Assembly: GCF_002214185.1 (NCBI RefSeq)
Contig: NZ_CP022161.1
Span: forward strand, 10,485,486-10,549,485
Length of the DNA stretch: 64,000 nt
Direction: 5' to 3'
DNA from: Streptomyces capitiformicae
GTDB taxonomy: Bacteria > Actinomycetota > Actinomycetes > Streptomycetales > Streptomycetaceae
This document shows positions 9,090 through 17,842 of this stretch, piece by piece (the stretch's first letter is position 1; each line of letters starts with the position of its first letter). The notes below the pieces were generated by a model that worked only from the letters and a program-made list of their open reading frames with translations, had not been told where the DNA came from and did not search any database. A program made the translations under genes and the position numbers.

Positions 9090-10355
9090 TACGTACCTCC
9101 GGCGGAGAATCGTGGGAAGAACGTCACGCTCTCGCGGTGCACCGTCTTGTCGCAGCTGATGCGGAGCCGCTGCCGCCCCTGATCACTCCGCGGGTGCTGG
9201 GCGTGGACGACTTCGCCCTCTACCGCAACACCTACGCAACCCTCCTGGTCGATGCCACGACCCGTCTGCCCCTCACGCTCTGGGAGGGACGGGACGCCGA
9301 ACAGCTCAGCCGCTGGCTTCGTGAGCATCCCGGCGTCGAGATCGTCTGCCGCGACGGTGCGCTGACCTACCGGCAGGGCATCGCCGCCGGCGCCCCCGAT
9401 GCCGTGCAGGTCAGCGACCGCTTCCACCTGTGGCAGGGGCTGTCACGTCGTGTTCAGGACATCGCTGCCGCCCACCGGGGCTGCCTGCCCGCAGCCCTCC
9501 CACCGGCCGAAGAAGCCGCTCCAGCACCGGCCGAGGCAACCACCGAGGATGCCGCAGCGGACACACGAGCCGGGCAGCACGCCAGGAGACTGTTCCAGGC
9601 TGTCCACGCCCTGACCGGATCCGGCCAGAGCTACAGCGCCGTGGCCCGGCAGCTCGCCCTGGACCGCCGCACCGTGCGCAAGTATGCTCGCGCCCGCACC
9701 TGGCAGGAGGTCGTGCGCCGCCCGCCCCGCAAGCCCTGCACCCTGGATCCCTACCGAGACTACCTGCAACAACGCTGGGACGAGGGCGAGCACAATGCGA
9801 TGGTCCCCCATCAGGAACTCCGCACCAAGGGCTACCTCGGGCACTACCAGCGCGTGAAGATGGCCATCGCGCCCCTGCGACGCGGGCTGCCGCTGGACCA
9901 GCCCCGCGAGCGCCCGCCGTCCCCACGCGAGACCGCACGCTGGATCGCCACCCACCCGGACCGCCGCGGCCTTGACGTCACCCACCGCCTGCACCGGCTC
10001 CTCGAGCACTGCCCGGAACTCAAGCACGCTCACGACCTGGTCCGCCGGTTCGCCGCCATGCTCGACAACCGTGACGCCGCACCCCTGCCGTCCTGGCTCG
10101 ACGAGCTCTCCCGCAGCGGACTGGCACCCTTTGCCGGTATCGCCGGAGCCCTGCGCGAAGACCAGCACGCCGTCGCCCAGGGGATCTCCACGACCTACAG
10201 CTCCGGCGTCAACGAAGGCCGCATCACCGACGTCAAACTCCAGAAACGCCTGATGGCAAGGACGTGCTGGCGTTCCGCTCCTGCGCCACCGCATCGTCCT
10301 GTTTGCTCACCTCCGCCGCCGTTACGCGGACCGGCCGACCACGGCACCCAGATGA
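9090..10355 (+). mobile_element. ISL3-family transposase remnant, truncated and frameshifted
   Basis: The frame encodes the DDE catalytic core: LGVDDFALYRNTYATLLVD, then DRFHLWQGL, a HTH-like segment (SYSAVARQLALDRRTVRKYA), and YSSGVNEGRITDVKLQKRLM near the end. The N-terminal zinc-finger region is missing. One extra A at 10257-10259 shifts the frame just after LQKRLMA. Removing it restores GRAGVPLLRHRIVLFAHLRRR and a stop at 10353-10355. It is therefore a dead copy. Terminal repeats could not be fixed by eye; the right side reaches at most about 10436. Confidence 0.85.
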
Positions 10356-10436
10356 TCTCCGCCTACGAAAATCTTGCCAGAGCCACTTCAACTCGTACGC
10401 CGACAATACCCATCGAACCCTCGAGTTTTCCGGTCA

Positions 10437-10545
10437 GCGAGGCACCCTGGAAGACCAGCGCGACGCACTCCGGCGCGAGGAGGGCGTGCCGGTCGATCTG
10501 CGCGATCCAGTTCTGTCCGTTGCCGGGCAGCTGTAGGGGTGTCAT
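10437..10545 (-). pseudogene. N-terminal stub of an acyl-CoA ligase (AMP-forming)
   Basis: An AGGAG site and ATG at 10545 open MTPLQLPGNGQNWIAQIDRH followed by ALLAPECVALVFQGASLT, the typical first 40 residues of AMP-dependent acyl-CoA synthetases. Similarity stops near 10437 where IS-derived sequence begins. It is the last visible gene of the minus-strand operon, 21 bp after the third RraA gene. The substrate would be a carboxylic acid of the same catabolic route. Confidence 0.6.
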
Positions 10546-10566
10546 CGTTCTCCTGGGCGGGGCGGC

Positions 10567-11169
10567 TCAGGGCAGCCGGTAGATGTCCAGGGTGGACTCG
10601 CCGGAGCGGATACGGCGCAGGTAGTCCGCCTCGGCGGCTTCTCGTTCCGCGGAGAGCCGCTGGACCTCGGCGACCCGCTCGGCGGGGACCACGACCACTC
10701 CGTCGGCGTCGGCGACGATCAGGTCGCCGAGCCGCACGGCCTGCTCGCCGATCAGCACGGGCTCGCCGAGCTCGCCGTAGCCGTGGGGGTCCTTGCCGGT
10801 GCCGCGGATGCAGACGCGCTCTGCGAACACCGGCCAGCCCATTTCGACCAACCGTGCGGAGTCCCGGACGCCGCCGTGGATGATCAGCCCGGCCAGCCCG
10901 CGAGCGATCGCGGCCTCAGCCAGGATCTCGCCCCAGTAGCCGAACTCGAGGCCCCCGCCGGTGTCGACGACGAGGGCATCGCCGGGGCAAGCGGCATAGA
11001 CGGCACGGTGGAGCCAGAGGTTGTCCCCGGGTGGGGCCTTCACAGGGAAGGCGGGGGCCTCCAGGTGCATCGACGGATGCAGTGGCTTGATCGCGGATGG
11101 CAGCGCGCCGGTGCGGCCCGCCGCCTCGTGCACGGTGGCCGAGCTCAGCACGGTCGTCGTCGCGCTCAC
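10567..11169 (-). CDS. RraA-family protein (aldolase-like), copy 1
   Basis: A 200-residue RraA/HMG-CHA-aldolase fold protein. Landmarks are GDALVVDTGGG, GLAGLIIHGGVRDSARL with the Arg-Asp pair used for substrate and metal binding, and GDLIVADADGVVVVPAERV. Relatives split 4-carboxy-4-hydroxy-2-oxoadipate or act on other oxaloacetate-like acids; some are non-enzymatic RNase E regulators. The start overlaps the stop of copy 2 as ATGA. Its N-terminus (SSATVHEAAGRTGALPSAIK) is typical of the CHA-aldolase subgroup, so this copy is the best enzyme candidate. Confidence 0.85.
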   Translation of the reverse strand: MSATTTVLSSATVHEAAGRTGALPSAIKPLHPSMHLEAPAFPVKAPPGDNLWLHRAVYAACPGDALVVDTGGGLEFGYWGEILAEAAIARGLAGLIIHGGVRDSARLVEMGWPVFAERVCIRGTGKDPHGYGELGEPVLIGEQAVRLGDLIVADADGVVVVPAERVAEVQRLSAEREAAEADYLRRIRSGESTLDIYRLP

Positions 11170-11831
11170 GATCCGGCTCCGTGCTGCAGGTCGTGGTATC
11201 GGTGCGCGACGCGGGCCTCCCGCAGGGACGAGCCGGCCTCGACGGCGTCGCGGATGGCCTGCTCGGCTCGCTCGATCTCCTCGGCGGCGGCGAGCACCTC
11301 CTCGGCCCGCGCGGCGGGGACCACAACGATCCCGTCGCCGTCGCCGAGCAGCAGGTCACCGGGCTCGACGCGGATCCCGCCGATGGACACCGGTACCCCG
11401 GTGGCCTCGACGCGGACCCGGTCCTTGCCGGTGCGCATCCAGTTGCCGCGGGAGAAAACCGGGTAGCCGAGCTCGAGCGAGCGGTCCACGTCCCGGCAGA
11501 CGCCGTCGATCACCGTGCCCGCCACCTCGCGGCGGTGGGCGACGGTGGTGAGGAGGTCGCCCCAGACGGTGGCGTCGACCCGGCTCTGGTTGTCCAGCAC
11601 GACGACGTCGTCCGGGCCGAGGTCGTCGATGTAGTCGCCGACGGTGCCGCGGTCCTGGCCGACGGGGCCGTAGCGCAGCGTCCAGGCTCTCCCGGCCAGC
11701 CGGAAGCTGCGGTCCAGCGGCGCGATGCCCAGCGCCTGGCCTGGGATGCCGAGCTTGTCCAGGGCGTCGGAGACCCCGGAGGTGGACAGCGCGCGCAGCC
11801 GCGTCAGCGTGTCGGATTCAGTGGTGACCAT
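11166..11831 (-). CDS. RraA-family protein, copy 2
   Basis: A 221-residue RraA-fold protein, clearly distinct from copies 1 and 3. It shows STSGVSDALDKLGIPGQ at the N-terminus, VAGTVIDGVCRDVDRSLELG holding the Arg-Asp pair, and PGDLLLGDGDGIVVVPAARA. It overlaps copy 3 by 14 bases upstream and copy 1 by 4 bases downstream, so all three are translationally coupled. Function within the operon is unknown. An aldolase, decarboxylase or dehydratase role on a dicarboxylic keto acid is possible. Confidence 0.84.
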   Translation of the reverse strand: MVTTESDTLTRLRALSTSGVSDALDKLGIPGQALGIAPLDRSFRLAGRAWTLRYGPVGQDRGTVGDYIDDLGPDDVVVLDNQSRVDATVWGDLLTTVAHRREVAGTVIDGVCRDVDRSLELGYPVFSRGNWMRTGKDRVRVEATGVPVSIGGIRVEPGDLLLGDGDGIVVVPAARAEEVLAAAEEIERAEQAIRDAVEAGSSLREARVAHRYHDLQHGAGS

Positions 11832-12477
11832 CGGTCAGCTCCTCGTAGGACTTGCCCATCACGTCGGACACCCGGGCGCCGCCCTCGATGGCCTGGGCCA
11901 TCGCGGCCTCGGTGGCGGCGATCCGCTCGGCGGTGGCGAGGACCTCCTTGGCGCGGGCGGCGGGCACGACGACCACGCCTCCGCCGTCGGCCAGGACGAG
12001 GTCGCCGGGGTGCACGGTGACGTCGTCGAGCTGCACCGGCTCGTCCCAGCTGTGCTCGACCGCGCGGGTGCGGGCGGTGACGGGCGTGGGTGTGACGGCG
12101 TAGACCGGCAGGCCCGCCTCGGCGGCCTCGGCGAGGTCGCGGGCGGCGCCGTGCACGATCACGCCCTCGATCCCGCGGGCCGCGGCGGCGCGGGAGAGCA
12201 GACCGCCCCAGCCGGCGCAGTCGGTCCGGCCCTGATGGGCGACGACGACGACCTGACCTGGCCCCGATGCGTCGACCGCGGCGGTGCCGAGGTGGCGGGT
12301 GGCGGTGGCGGCGCCCTCGGCGGGCGGGCCGAGCAGCACCGTCACCGCACGGCCCGCCACGGTTCCGGGGGCTGCCCAGGGTCGCAGCCCGCGCACGACG
12401 CCGTGGATCCCATGTCGGTCCAGAGCGTCTGACACCGCACAGGTGTCCAACGCCCGGAGCCGGTCCACCTCGCTCAT
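11818..12477 (-). CDS. RraA-family protein, copy 3
   Basis: A 219-residue RraA-fold protein with TCAVSDALDRHGIHGVV, GIEGVIVHGAARDLAEAAEAG (Arg-Asp pair present) and PGDLVLADGGGVVVVPAARA. The start overlaps the stop of the upstream amidohydrolase remnant as ATGA, so this was a tight operon of an ACMSD-like amidohydrolase plus RraA proteins. That pairing occurs in the 4,5-cleavage pathway for protocatechuate or gallate (oxalomesaconate hydratase plus CHA aldolase), but here it is an inference from family and order only. Confidence 0.83.
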   Translation of the reverse strand: MSEVDRLRALDTCAVSDALDRHGIHGVVRGLRPWAAPGTVAGRAVTVLLGPPAEGAATATRHLGTAAVDASGPGQVVVVAHQGRTDCAGWGGLLSRAAAARGIEGVIVHGAARDLAEAAEAGLPVYAVTPTPVTARTRAVEHSWDEPVQLDDVTVHPGDLVLADGGGVVVVPAARAKEVLATAERIAATEAAMAQAIEGGARVSDVMGKSYEELTDGHH

Positions 12478-12985
12478 GCGAGGTGGTTCTTCAGGCCGGG
12501 GAAGAAGGCTCGCGCATTGTCCTCGAACACGGCCTTCCGGTCGGCGTCGGTGAGGAAGTCGAAGCCCTCGATGACCGGCTTGATGTCGTCGAAGTCGAGG
12601 CCGGTCTCCGGGTTCGGGGCACTGCCGGAGCCGGGCTTCTCGGTGCCGAACAGCACTCGGTCGGGGCCTACGAGCTTGAGCAGCAGTTCCAGCGACGGCG
12701 GGTAGTGCAGGACGGTGTCGAACCAGAAGCGCCGCAGTGAGGTCTCGAAGCGCTCGGAGTCCGGGTTGCCGCCCAGGCCGGGGTGCAGCACCTCGGCCTG
12801 CCAGCGTCCGACCTGGTAGGGCACGGAACCACCGCCGTGGGAGATCATCACCCGCAGCGATGGGAAGTCGGTGAAGACCTCGCTGCGCAGCATGGCGAGG
12901 ATCGCGATGGACTCCTCGGTGACGAAGTGCTCGGAGTAGGTCTCGCGGTCGGAGTAGCAGCCGGCGGAGTGGATGTGGATGCTCT
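12474..12985 (-). pseudogene. Amidohydrolase (ACMSD/oxalomesaconate-hydratase-like), C-terminal half
   Basis: About 170 residues of an amidohydrolase-2 protein: LHIHSAG-like strand, ETYSEHFVTEESIAILAML, RVMISHGGGSVPYQVGRW with the metal His, and LFGTEKPGSG where the catalytic acid is normally an Asp. Families of this kind are about 330 residues long; the first half is gone. The break lies near 12985, where aldehyde dehydrogenase sequence begins on the opposite strand. Confidence 0.78.
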
Positions 12986-12987
12986 CA

Positions 12988-13458
12988 GAGGCCGCCTGGT
13001 GGGCCGGCCTCGGCTTCACGGTGCGCAAGCGGCACCTGACGGCGTGGAAAGCCGCGATGGTCCAGCGACTGCCCGAGCTCATCGAAACGGTGCACCGCGA
13101 AACCGGCAAACCGGTCGGCGACGCGACGCTCAAGGCAGGGCTCGCGATCGAACACATCGGGTGGGCCGCCGGACACGCGAGGAGAGTGCTCGGCCGGCGC
13201 AAGGTGTCCCCCGGCTTGCTTATGGCACACCAGTCCGCGTCGGTGGCCTACAAACCGCTGGGGGTGATCGGCGTGATCGGGCCGTGGAACTACCCGGTCT
13301 TCACACCGCTGGGGTCGATCGCCTACGCGCTGGCAGCCGGCAACGCCGTGGTCTTCAAGCCCAGCGAGTACACCCCGGGTGTGGGCGTGTGGCTCGCCGA
13401 GCGATTCGAGGAGGCCGTGGGCCGTCCGGTCCTCCAGGTCGTCACCGGCCTCGGCTGA
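12988..13458 (+). pseudogene. Aldehyde dehydrogenase fragment, broken at both ends
   Basis: Encodes the N-terminal third of an ALDH: WWAGLGFTVRKRHLTAWKAA, ETGKPVGDATL, VAYKPLGVIGVIGPWNYPVF and AAGNAVVFKPSEYTP (cofactor-binding Asn and Lys). It stops after VVTGLG, before the catalytic Glu and Cys. The first 30 or so residues are also replaced. Both breaks coincide with unrelated sequence on the other strand. Confidence 0.85.
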
Positions 13459-13595
13459 TTCCGCTGCCGTTTCTTGTCCTCGGCGCGAGCCGCTGCTTCC
13501 ACGCTGCCGATCAGTGCGTTCTTGGAATCCGCAGCGACCACAACCGAATCCAAGAGGCGTTCCAGTATCTGCGCAGCACTCAGAGCGTCTTTCAC
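13458..13595 (-). pseudogene. N-terminal piece of an unrecognised gene
   Basis: A GGGGAGGG site 7 bases before a GTG at 13595 starts a plausible helical protein (MKDALSAAQILERLLDSVVV, then AADSKNALIGSVEAAARAED). After about 46 residues it runs into the ALDH fragment. I do not recognise the family. The good ribosome-binding site suggests a real 5' end whose body was lost. Confidence 0.4.
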
Positions 13596-14285
13596 GGCAG
13601 TCCCTCCCCCTGAACACGCGGACGTACCTCTTCAGACATAAGAGTGACGTCGGCCATTCGGCAACGCCAGACGGCATTCAGAGAATGGCTAGAATCATCC
13701 GGCCGTTGCGGTAGAAAATCGGCCGTGCTCCTCCCCCTGGGACCCTCACGTCACATCTCGGCGGCCTCCGCCCATGGGCCATCGCCTGCGGTGCTTCTGA
13801 CGTACGGGACAGAGGCCTTGTCATGGGGCTGAGGGCCGAGAGGCACCACGGCAACCCGGGGAGCGTCCTCCCGGCAGGCCCCGCCGCGCGGCATGCCATA
13901 CGGCGTCAGCTCGCCACGCTGAATGCGCCACTGAAAACGTTGACCCTCAGCTCTGCGGCAGTCCACTGGAGTTGCGCATACGTGTCCCAGGTTTCAGAGA
14001 ATCTGGCGTGGCGGGACAGCAGCCGCACAGTCTTGGAGTCGTGCTCTCCTGACATGGCGAGCGTGGAAGTGTAAAAGCGCTTCAGTTTATGGAAGCGTGT
14101 TCGCGGAAGGAGACCTGCCCTTTCCAGAGCCTGATGCCAGCGACGGTAAAAGTGAGACGGCTAAGTTCCTGAAGGCCGCGCTGACACAGGGCCACGACGG
14201 CGGCGAAGTCGGTCTCGGGGGTGTGTCGGTCTAGAACTGACGATCATCGTTGACACCTGGGTCTCCGATCGCTATGGAGATCCGC
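13596..14285. other. About 690 bp of non-coding or degraded sequence
   Basis: AT content is higher than in the neighbours, with several short frames on both strands. None has family similarity or a convincing start. It probably holds worn-out mobile-element DNA, because transposase sequence follows at 14286. Confidence 0.4.
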
Positions 14286-14420
14286 ATGCCGAAGTCCACT
14301 CCCACCACTCCGCCGCTTGACCGTGAGGCCAAGCGGCGCCTGACGATGATACGCCACGTCGAAGAGGTCACCGGGAACGTCTCGCTATGTCCTGCCGGTA
14401 CTTCGGGATCAGCCGGCAGG
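14286..14420 (+). mobile_element. Transposase N-terminal HTH fragment
   Basis: ATG at 14286 begins MPKSTPTTPPLDREAKRRLT and MIRHVEEVTGNVS. After a small frame jump near 14384-14388 the sequence continues CRYFGISRQA. RHVEEVTGNV plus CRYFGISRQ is the usual N-terminal helix-turn-helix of IS3/IS481-like transposases. The catalytic domain is absent. Confidence 0.65.
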
Positions 14421-14563
14421 CGGAGTGCACCGTGGCGGAGTTCGGGCCCGAGTACGCCGACCTGCACGCCGACTGCCGCCAGCCCAAGGACGTGCCGTTG
14501 ATCCACAGCGGCCGCATCCTGCTCGTGCACCGGTGCAGATGCGCGTGTCACCGAGGCAAGTAG
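14387..14563 (+). CDS. Small Cys/His-containing protein (58 aa), chimeric N-terminus
   Basis: ATG at 14387 runs 58 codons to TAG at 14561. The first 12 residues (MSCRYFGISRQA) belong to the transposase HTH; the rest (ECTVAEFGPEYADLHADCRQ, then PKDVPLIHSGRILLVHRCRC and ACHRGK) looks like a small metal-binding protein with five Cys and several His. Similar short Cys-rich proteins occur near integrated elements in streptomycetes, but I cannot name the family. The original start was probably lost when the transposase sequence arrived, so expression is doubtful. Confidence 0.45.
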   Translation: MSCRYFGISRQAECTVAEFGPEYADLHADCRQPKDVPLIHSGRILLVHRCRCACHRGK

Positions 14564-14603
14564 TCCCCCGCATAGCACTGCGCCCCCGTCACGCGACGGC
14601 CGC

Positions 14604-16121
14604 TCAGCGGCTCAACGGGGTCACGTCGCGCCCGTCGGCGTCCACCCACCTGAGCCGGTCGGTGACGTTCGGCGAGGCGCTGGCGGACACCTGCTTGACC
14701 CGCACCTGTCCGAGGACGTCAGGCGCCAGCAGCATGCGGGCGATGGAGCGCTGCGCCTCCACAGGCGTGGCATCCCAGCGCTTCTCCACGTCGAGCCCGT
14801 AGCCGAACAGGGCGGCCAGCGGCGACGGGCCGGGCGTCAGCTCCGTCTCGCCTTTCTCCAGCTCACGGATCTCGCCGGTCAGCCTCTCGATCTTGCGGCC
14901 GATGAGCCGCGCCTCGGCCGGGGTCTCCGGGTCCTCGGCCTCGAACGCCTCCAACTGGCTCCGCTTCAGGATCAGTTCAGCCTGCACGGTAACCAGCTCC
15001 GCGCCGAGGTACGCGAGCATCACCGTGCGGAGCAGGCAGTCCGTCTTCTCCTTGTTGATGCGGGTGCAGCCCTTGCCGTGGCACTGGTAGGCCGGGGGCT
15101 GGGGCCTACCGGCCGCCTTGCGGTAGGTGACAGTCATGGGGGCGTCGCAGACGTCGCACACGTGCGCGCCACTGAAGGCGTGCCGGGCACCGCCCGAGAA
15201 GTTGGTGCGCCGGTCGCCGTCCTTGAGGATGCCCTGCACCTCGTGGAACACCTTGACGAACTCCGCCACGCTGACGGGCTTGCCGTCGTACGAGGCGCCT
15301 TCAAAGTCAGCGACGCAGGGCCACGAGGCAGGCAGTTCCTTGCCCTTGTGGGTGCGCTTGCCGATGTAGGCGACCCGCCGCGCCATGCCGCGCATGGTCC
15401 GCGTACTCAGGGGCTTGCCCTGTCGGCCGACGAGGCCGCGCGCCTTGAAGTCCCGCTCGATGGCGGCCATGGAGTGCCCGGCCCGGATGCGGAAGAACAG
15501 CTCGATGACGGCCTGCGCCTCGTCGCGCTTGGGCCTCTGCTCAGTGGGGCGCATGACCCGGCGGCCACTGGCGTCCCGAACACGCTCGTAGTCGCGCTCG
15601 TAGCCGAAGGGGCATACGCCGTGGCCCCTGGCTCCGCCGGGATGGTTGAGGTTGGTCTTCACGCCGCGCGTCACCCTCTTGTGGGTCTTGTAGCTCTCGT
15701 ACTCAGAGTCGACCCCGTCCAGCAGCAGCGTCCGCCGGTCGTTGCCGTTGCGAGGGTCGAGGATGCGCTCGTGGGTCTGCACGTAGAAGCGCACGCCCTT
15801 CTCCTCGCACAGGTCGAGCAGCGTCACCCACTCGCCGGTCTTCCGGCTGCCGCGCGAGGACTCCCACAGCCACAGCAGGTCGGCGCCGAACCGGTTGTTG
15901 CGCAGGTCGGCGAGCAGCCGCTCGAAGTCGTCGCGGGCCTTCTTGGCGTAGCGGCTGGCGGAGCCGATGTCCTTGTAGGGCTTGCCGAGGGTGATGCCGA
16001 GTTCGGCAGCCGTCTCCGCGTGCTCGGAGTGTTGCTGCTCGGGGCTGCGCTCGGTGCCCGACTTGTCGACGCTGACGCGCAGGTACTCGCGGGCGGTGAG
16101 CGCTGCCGTGGCGGTGGTCAT
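14604..16121 (-). CDS. Large serine recombinase (integrase)
   Basis: A 505-residue large serine recombinase that could catalyse site-specific integration or excision. The N-terminal resolvase domain starts REYLRVSVDKSGTERSPEQQ with the catalytic Ser in the LRVS motif (about residue 17), and has a second conserved block at DLLWLWESSRGSR. The recombinase domain includes GHGVCPFGYERDYERV. A zinc ribbon CDVCDAPM...CHGKGC lies near 325-360, followed by a coiled-coil (about 385-425). Length is normal for phiC31-like relatives. It sits between IS remnants with no phage or plasmid genes, so it may be the last gene of a decayed element. Confidence 0.93.
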   Translation of the reverse strand: MTTATAALTAREYLRVSVDKSGTERSPEQQHSEHAETAAELGITLGKPYKDIGSASRYAKKARDDFERLLADLRNNRFGADLLWLWESSRGSRKTGEWVTLLDLCEEKGVRFYVQTHERILDPRNGNDRRTLLLDGVDSEYESYKTHKRVTRGVKTNLNHPGGARGHGVCPFGYERDYERVRDASGRRVMRPTEQRPKRDEAQAVIELFFRIRAGHSMAAIERDFKARGLVGRQGKPLSTRTMRGMARRVAYIGKRTHKGKELPASWPCVADFEGASYDGKPVSVAEFVKVFHEVQGILKDGDRRTNFSGGARHAFSGAHVCDVCDAPMTVTYRKAAGRPQPPAYQCHGKGCTRINKEKTDCLLRTVMLAYLGAELVTVQAELILKRSQLEAFEAEDPETPAEARLIGRKIERLTGEIRELEKGETELTPGPSPLAALFGYGLDVEKRWDATPVEAQRSIARMLLAPDVLGQVRVKQVSASASPNVTDRLRWVDADGRDVTPLSR

Positions 16122-16149
16122 CGGTCCTCCCCGGGGCGCTGAGCCCTCT

Positions 16150-16270
16150 CAGCATGGCCCCTGATCTGTGGTGCGGCGGGAGCTTGCATCGGCGGTCACC
16201 CTCCCGGGTGACGATGAGCAGGGTGGCCCACTCGACCAAGGCATGCGGCAGGTCGAGTGCGGCAGGATAG
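16150..16270 (-). mobile_element. IS5-family transposase N-terminal segment, inverted relative to its body
   Basis: On the minus strand this encodes YPAALDLPHALVEWATLLIV then TREGDRRCKLPPHH, the conserved N-terminus of a widespread streptomycete IS5-family transposase. The continuation of the same protein, VYLRRHDTLAQLA, lies on the plus strand immediately to the right. The piece ends about 30 bp before the recombinase start codon. Confidence 0.75.
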
Positions 16271-16905
16271 GGAAGCAAGCGTGCGGGGTGTACCTCCGCC
16301 GACACGACACCCTCGCCCAGCTCGCAGTCGGCTTCGGATTTTCCGTCGGCACCGCCCACGCCTACGTAGCAGCCGTCGTCGACCTGCTGGCCAACCGCGC
16401 GCCCGGCCTGCTGCAGCGCCCTGCGCGAAGCCGACCCTGGCTACGTCCTGCTCGACGGCACCCTCGCGGAGTGCGACCGGGTCGGCGCCAGCCGGGCTGA
16501 CTTCTGGCACAAGCACCGCCGCCAGGGGGTAAACGTGCAGGTGGTGACCGACCCGGCCGGACGGTTGCTGTGGATCTCGCCGACGCTGCCCGGCCGCGCG
16601 CACGATCTCACTGCGGCCCGCGCCCACCGGATCGTCCGGATCTCCGAACGCCAGGGTTCCTATCCTCGCCGACCGCGCCTACATGGAAGCCGGCCCTGGG
16701 TGACCACGCCCCTCAGACGCCGCCGGGCCGCGACCTCACACCGACTCAACAAACCGTCAACCGGGCGCTATCGGCGGCACGGGCACCGGTTGAACGCGGC
16801 GTCGCACGGCTGAAGTCCTGGCGGATCTTCCGCGGAGCTCGGTGCAGCCTGAATCGAATGACGTCAATCGCCGCCGACGTCCTCACCCTGGAGCGGCAAC
16901 GCTGA
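16270..16905 (+). mobile_element. IS5-family transposase body, frameshifted
   Basis: Plus-strand frames together give YLRRHDTLAQLAVGFGFSVG, YVLLDGTLAECDRVGASRAD, VNVQVVTDPAGRLLWISPTL, PGRAHDLTAAR and the C-terminal VERGVARLKSWRIFRGARCS ending TLERQR at 16905. At least three frame changes (near 16425, 16650 and 16720) make it non-functional. With the inverted N-terminal segment it accounts for one whole transposase broken in two. Confidence 0.85.
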
Positions 16906-17048
16906 AAAGGCCCACTCCCTGAACGCTTCCAGGGTAGCGCCAAGAACGGGGTTTTAGCGTGTACGGGGCGATGTGGGCGGCGGCGCTGATCTCGGCGGCG
17001 TTCACGGCGCCCACCGTGCGAGAGGCGGTGGACCAGGCGTTGACGGTC

Positions 17049-17612
17049 GTCCCCCTCCAGGACCAGCTCGGTGTCGATGCCGGCCGGGATCTTGATCTGG
17101 GCGTGGTGCCGCCAGGTGGCCACCGGGTCGCCCCAGCCCTCCACGGCATACGTCCAGAGGCCCTCGCTGGGTGCGGAGACGGTGGCGCCCCAGCGGTCGG
17201 TGCCGGGGGCGAGTTCGCGCATCGGGGTCCAGGGGCCCGGGCGGCCCTCGCGGTCCCTGAGGACGACGTTCGCGGCGACGGCGTCGTGGCCCTCGCGGAA
17301 GACGACGGCCGAGATCTCGAAGGCCTCGCCCACGACGGCCTTCGCCGGACGGCGGCCGTGGTGGACGGTCGGCCGTACGTCGATGACCGGTATGCGCCCG
17401 AGAGTTGGGGTGTACGACGACGGGGCGTACGACGACGGGGCGTGCGCCGGCGTGTTGTGCAGCGCGTCCGACGACGGGTTCTCGGGGGGCGGCGCGGTCG
17501 GCGCGGGCGGGCCGTCGTGCGCCCGGCTCGCGGAGCTTGCGTCGGTGCTCTGGGTCGGGGCGGGGGGCGTACTGGTCGTCGGGAGGGCTGACGAGTGGTG
17601 CGTGGCGGGCAT
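17049..17612 (-). pseudogene. glgE: glgE N-terminal part (maltosyltransferase), truncated
   Basis: Starts MPATHHSSALPTTSTP and, after a Ser/Pro/Ala-rich linker, encodes LGRIPVIDVRPTVHHGRRPA, AVVGEAFEISAVVFREGHDA, RELAPGTDRWGATV and IKIPAGIDTELVLE. This is the N-terminal domain of GlgE, which extends alpha-1,4-glucan from maltose-1-phosphate. About 185 of some 670 residues remain, and the catalytic barrel is lost. Beyond 17049 the frame continues as junk towards the IS5 copy. The start is set at 17612 by the MPATHHSS opening. The linker seems longer than in relatives I know. Confidence 0.82.
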
Positions 17613-17758
17613 GACCGCTCCTGTCCGCGTCAACGTGGGTGGGCGGATGAGGGTGTGGGGAGGTGGGGCCAGCGGGACGTACCGGTGGAGCCTTCCCACA
17701 GAGTGCGGGTGGGCATTCCGGCACTTTGTTAACTACTCACGCGTATGTCTACACACAA

Positions 17759-17791
17759 GACCGGCCTCGTCCAAGGAAGACGAGACCGGTC
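17759..17791 (-). terminator. Hairpin downstream of the subtilisin gene
   Basis: Inverted repeat GACCGGCCTCGTC / GACGAGACCGGTC with one mismatch and a 7-base loop, 52 bp beyond the protease stop on the minus strand. Likely a factor-independent stop for that gene. Confidence 0.7.
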
Positions 17792-17842
17792 ACTGTAGTC
17801 GCTCTGGGTAAAGGGACGTTCACCTGTGGTGTTACAGGGGCC

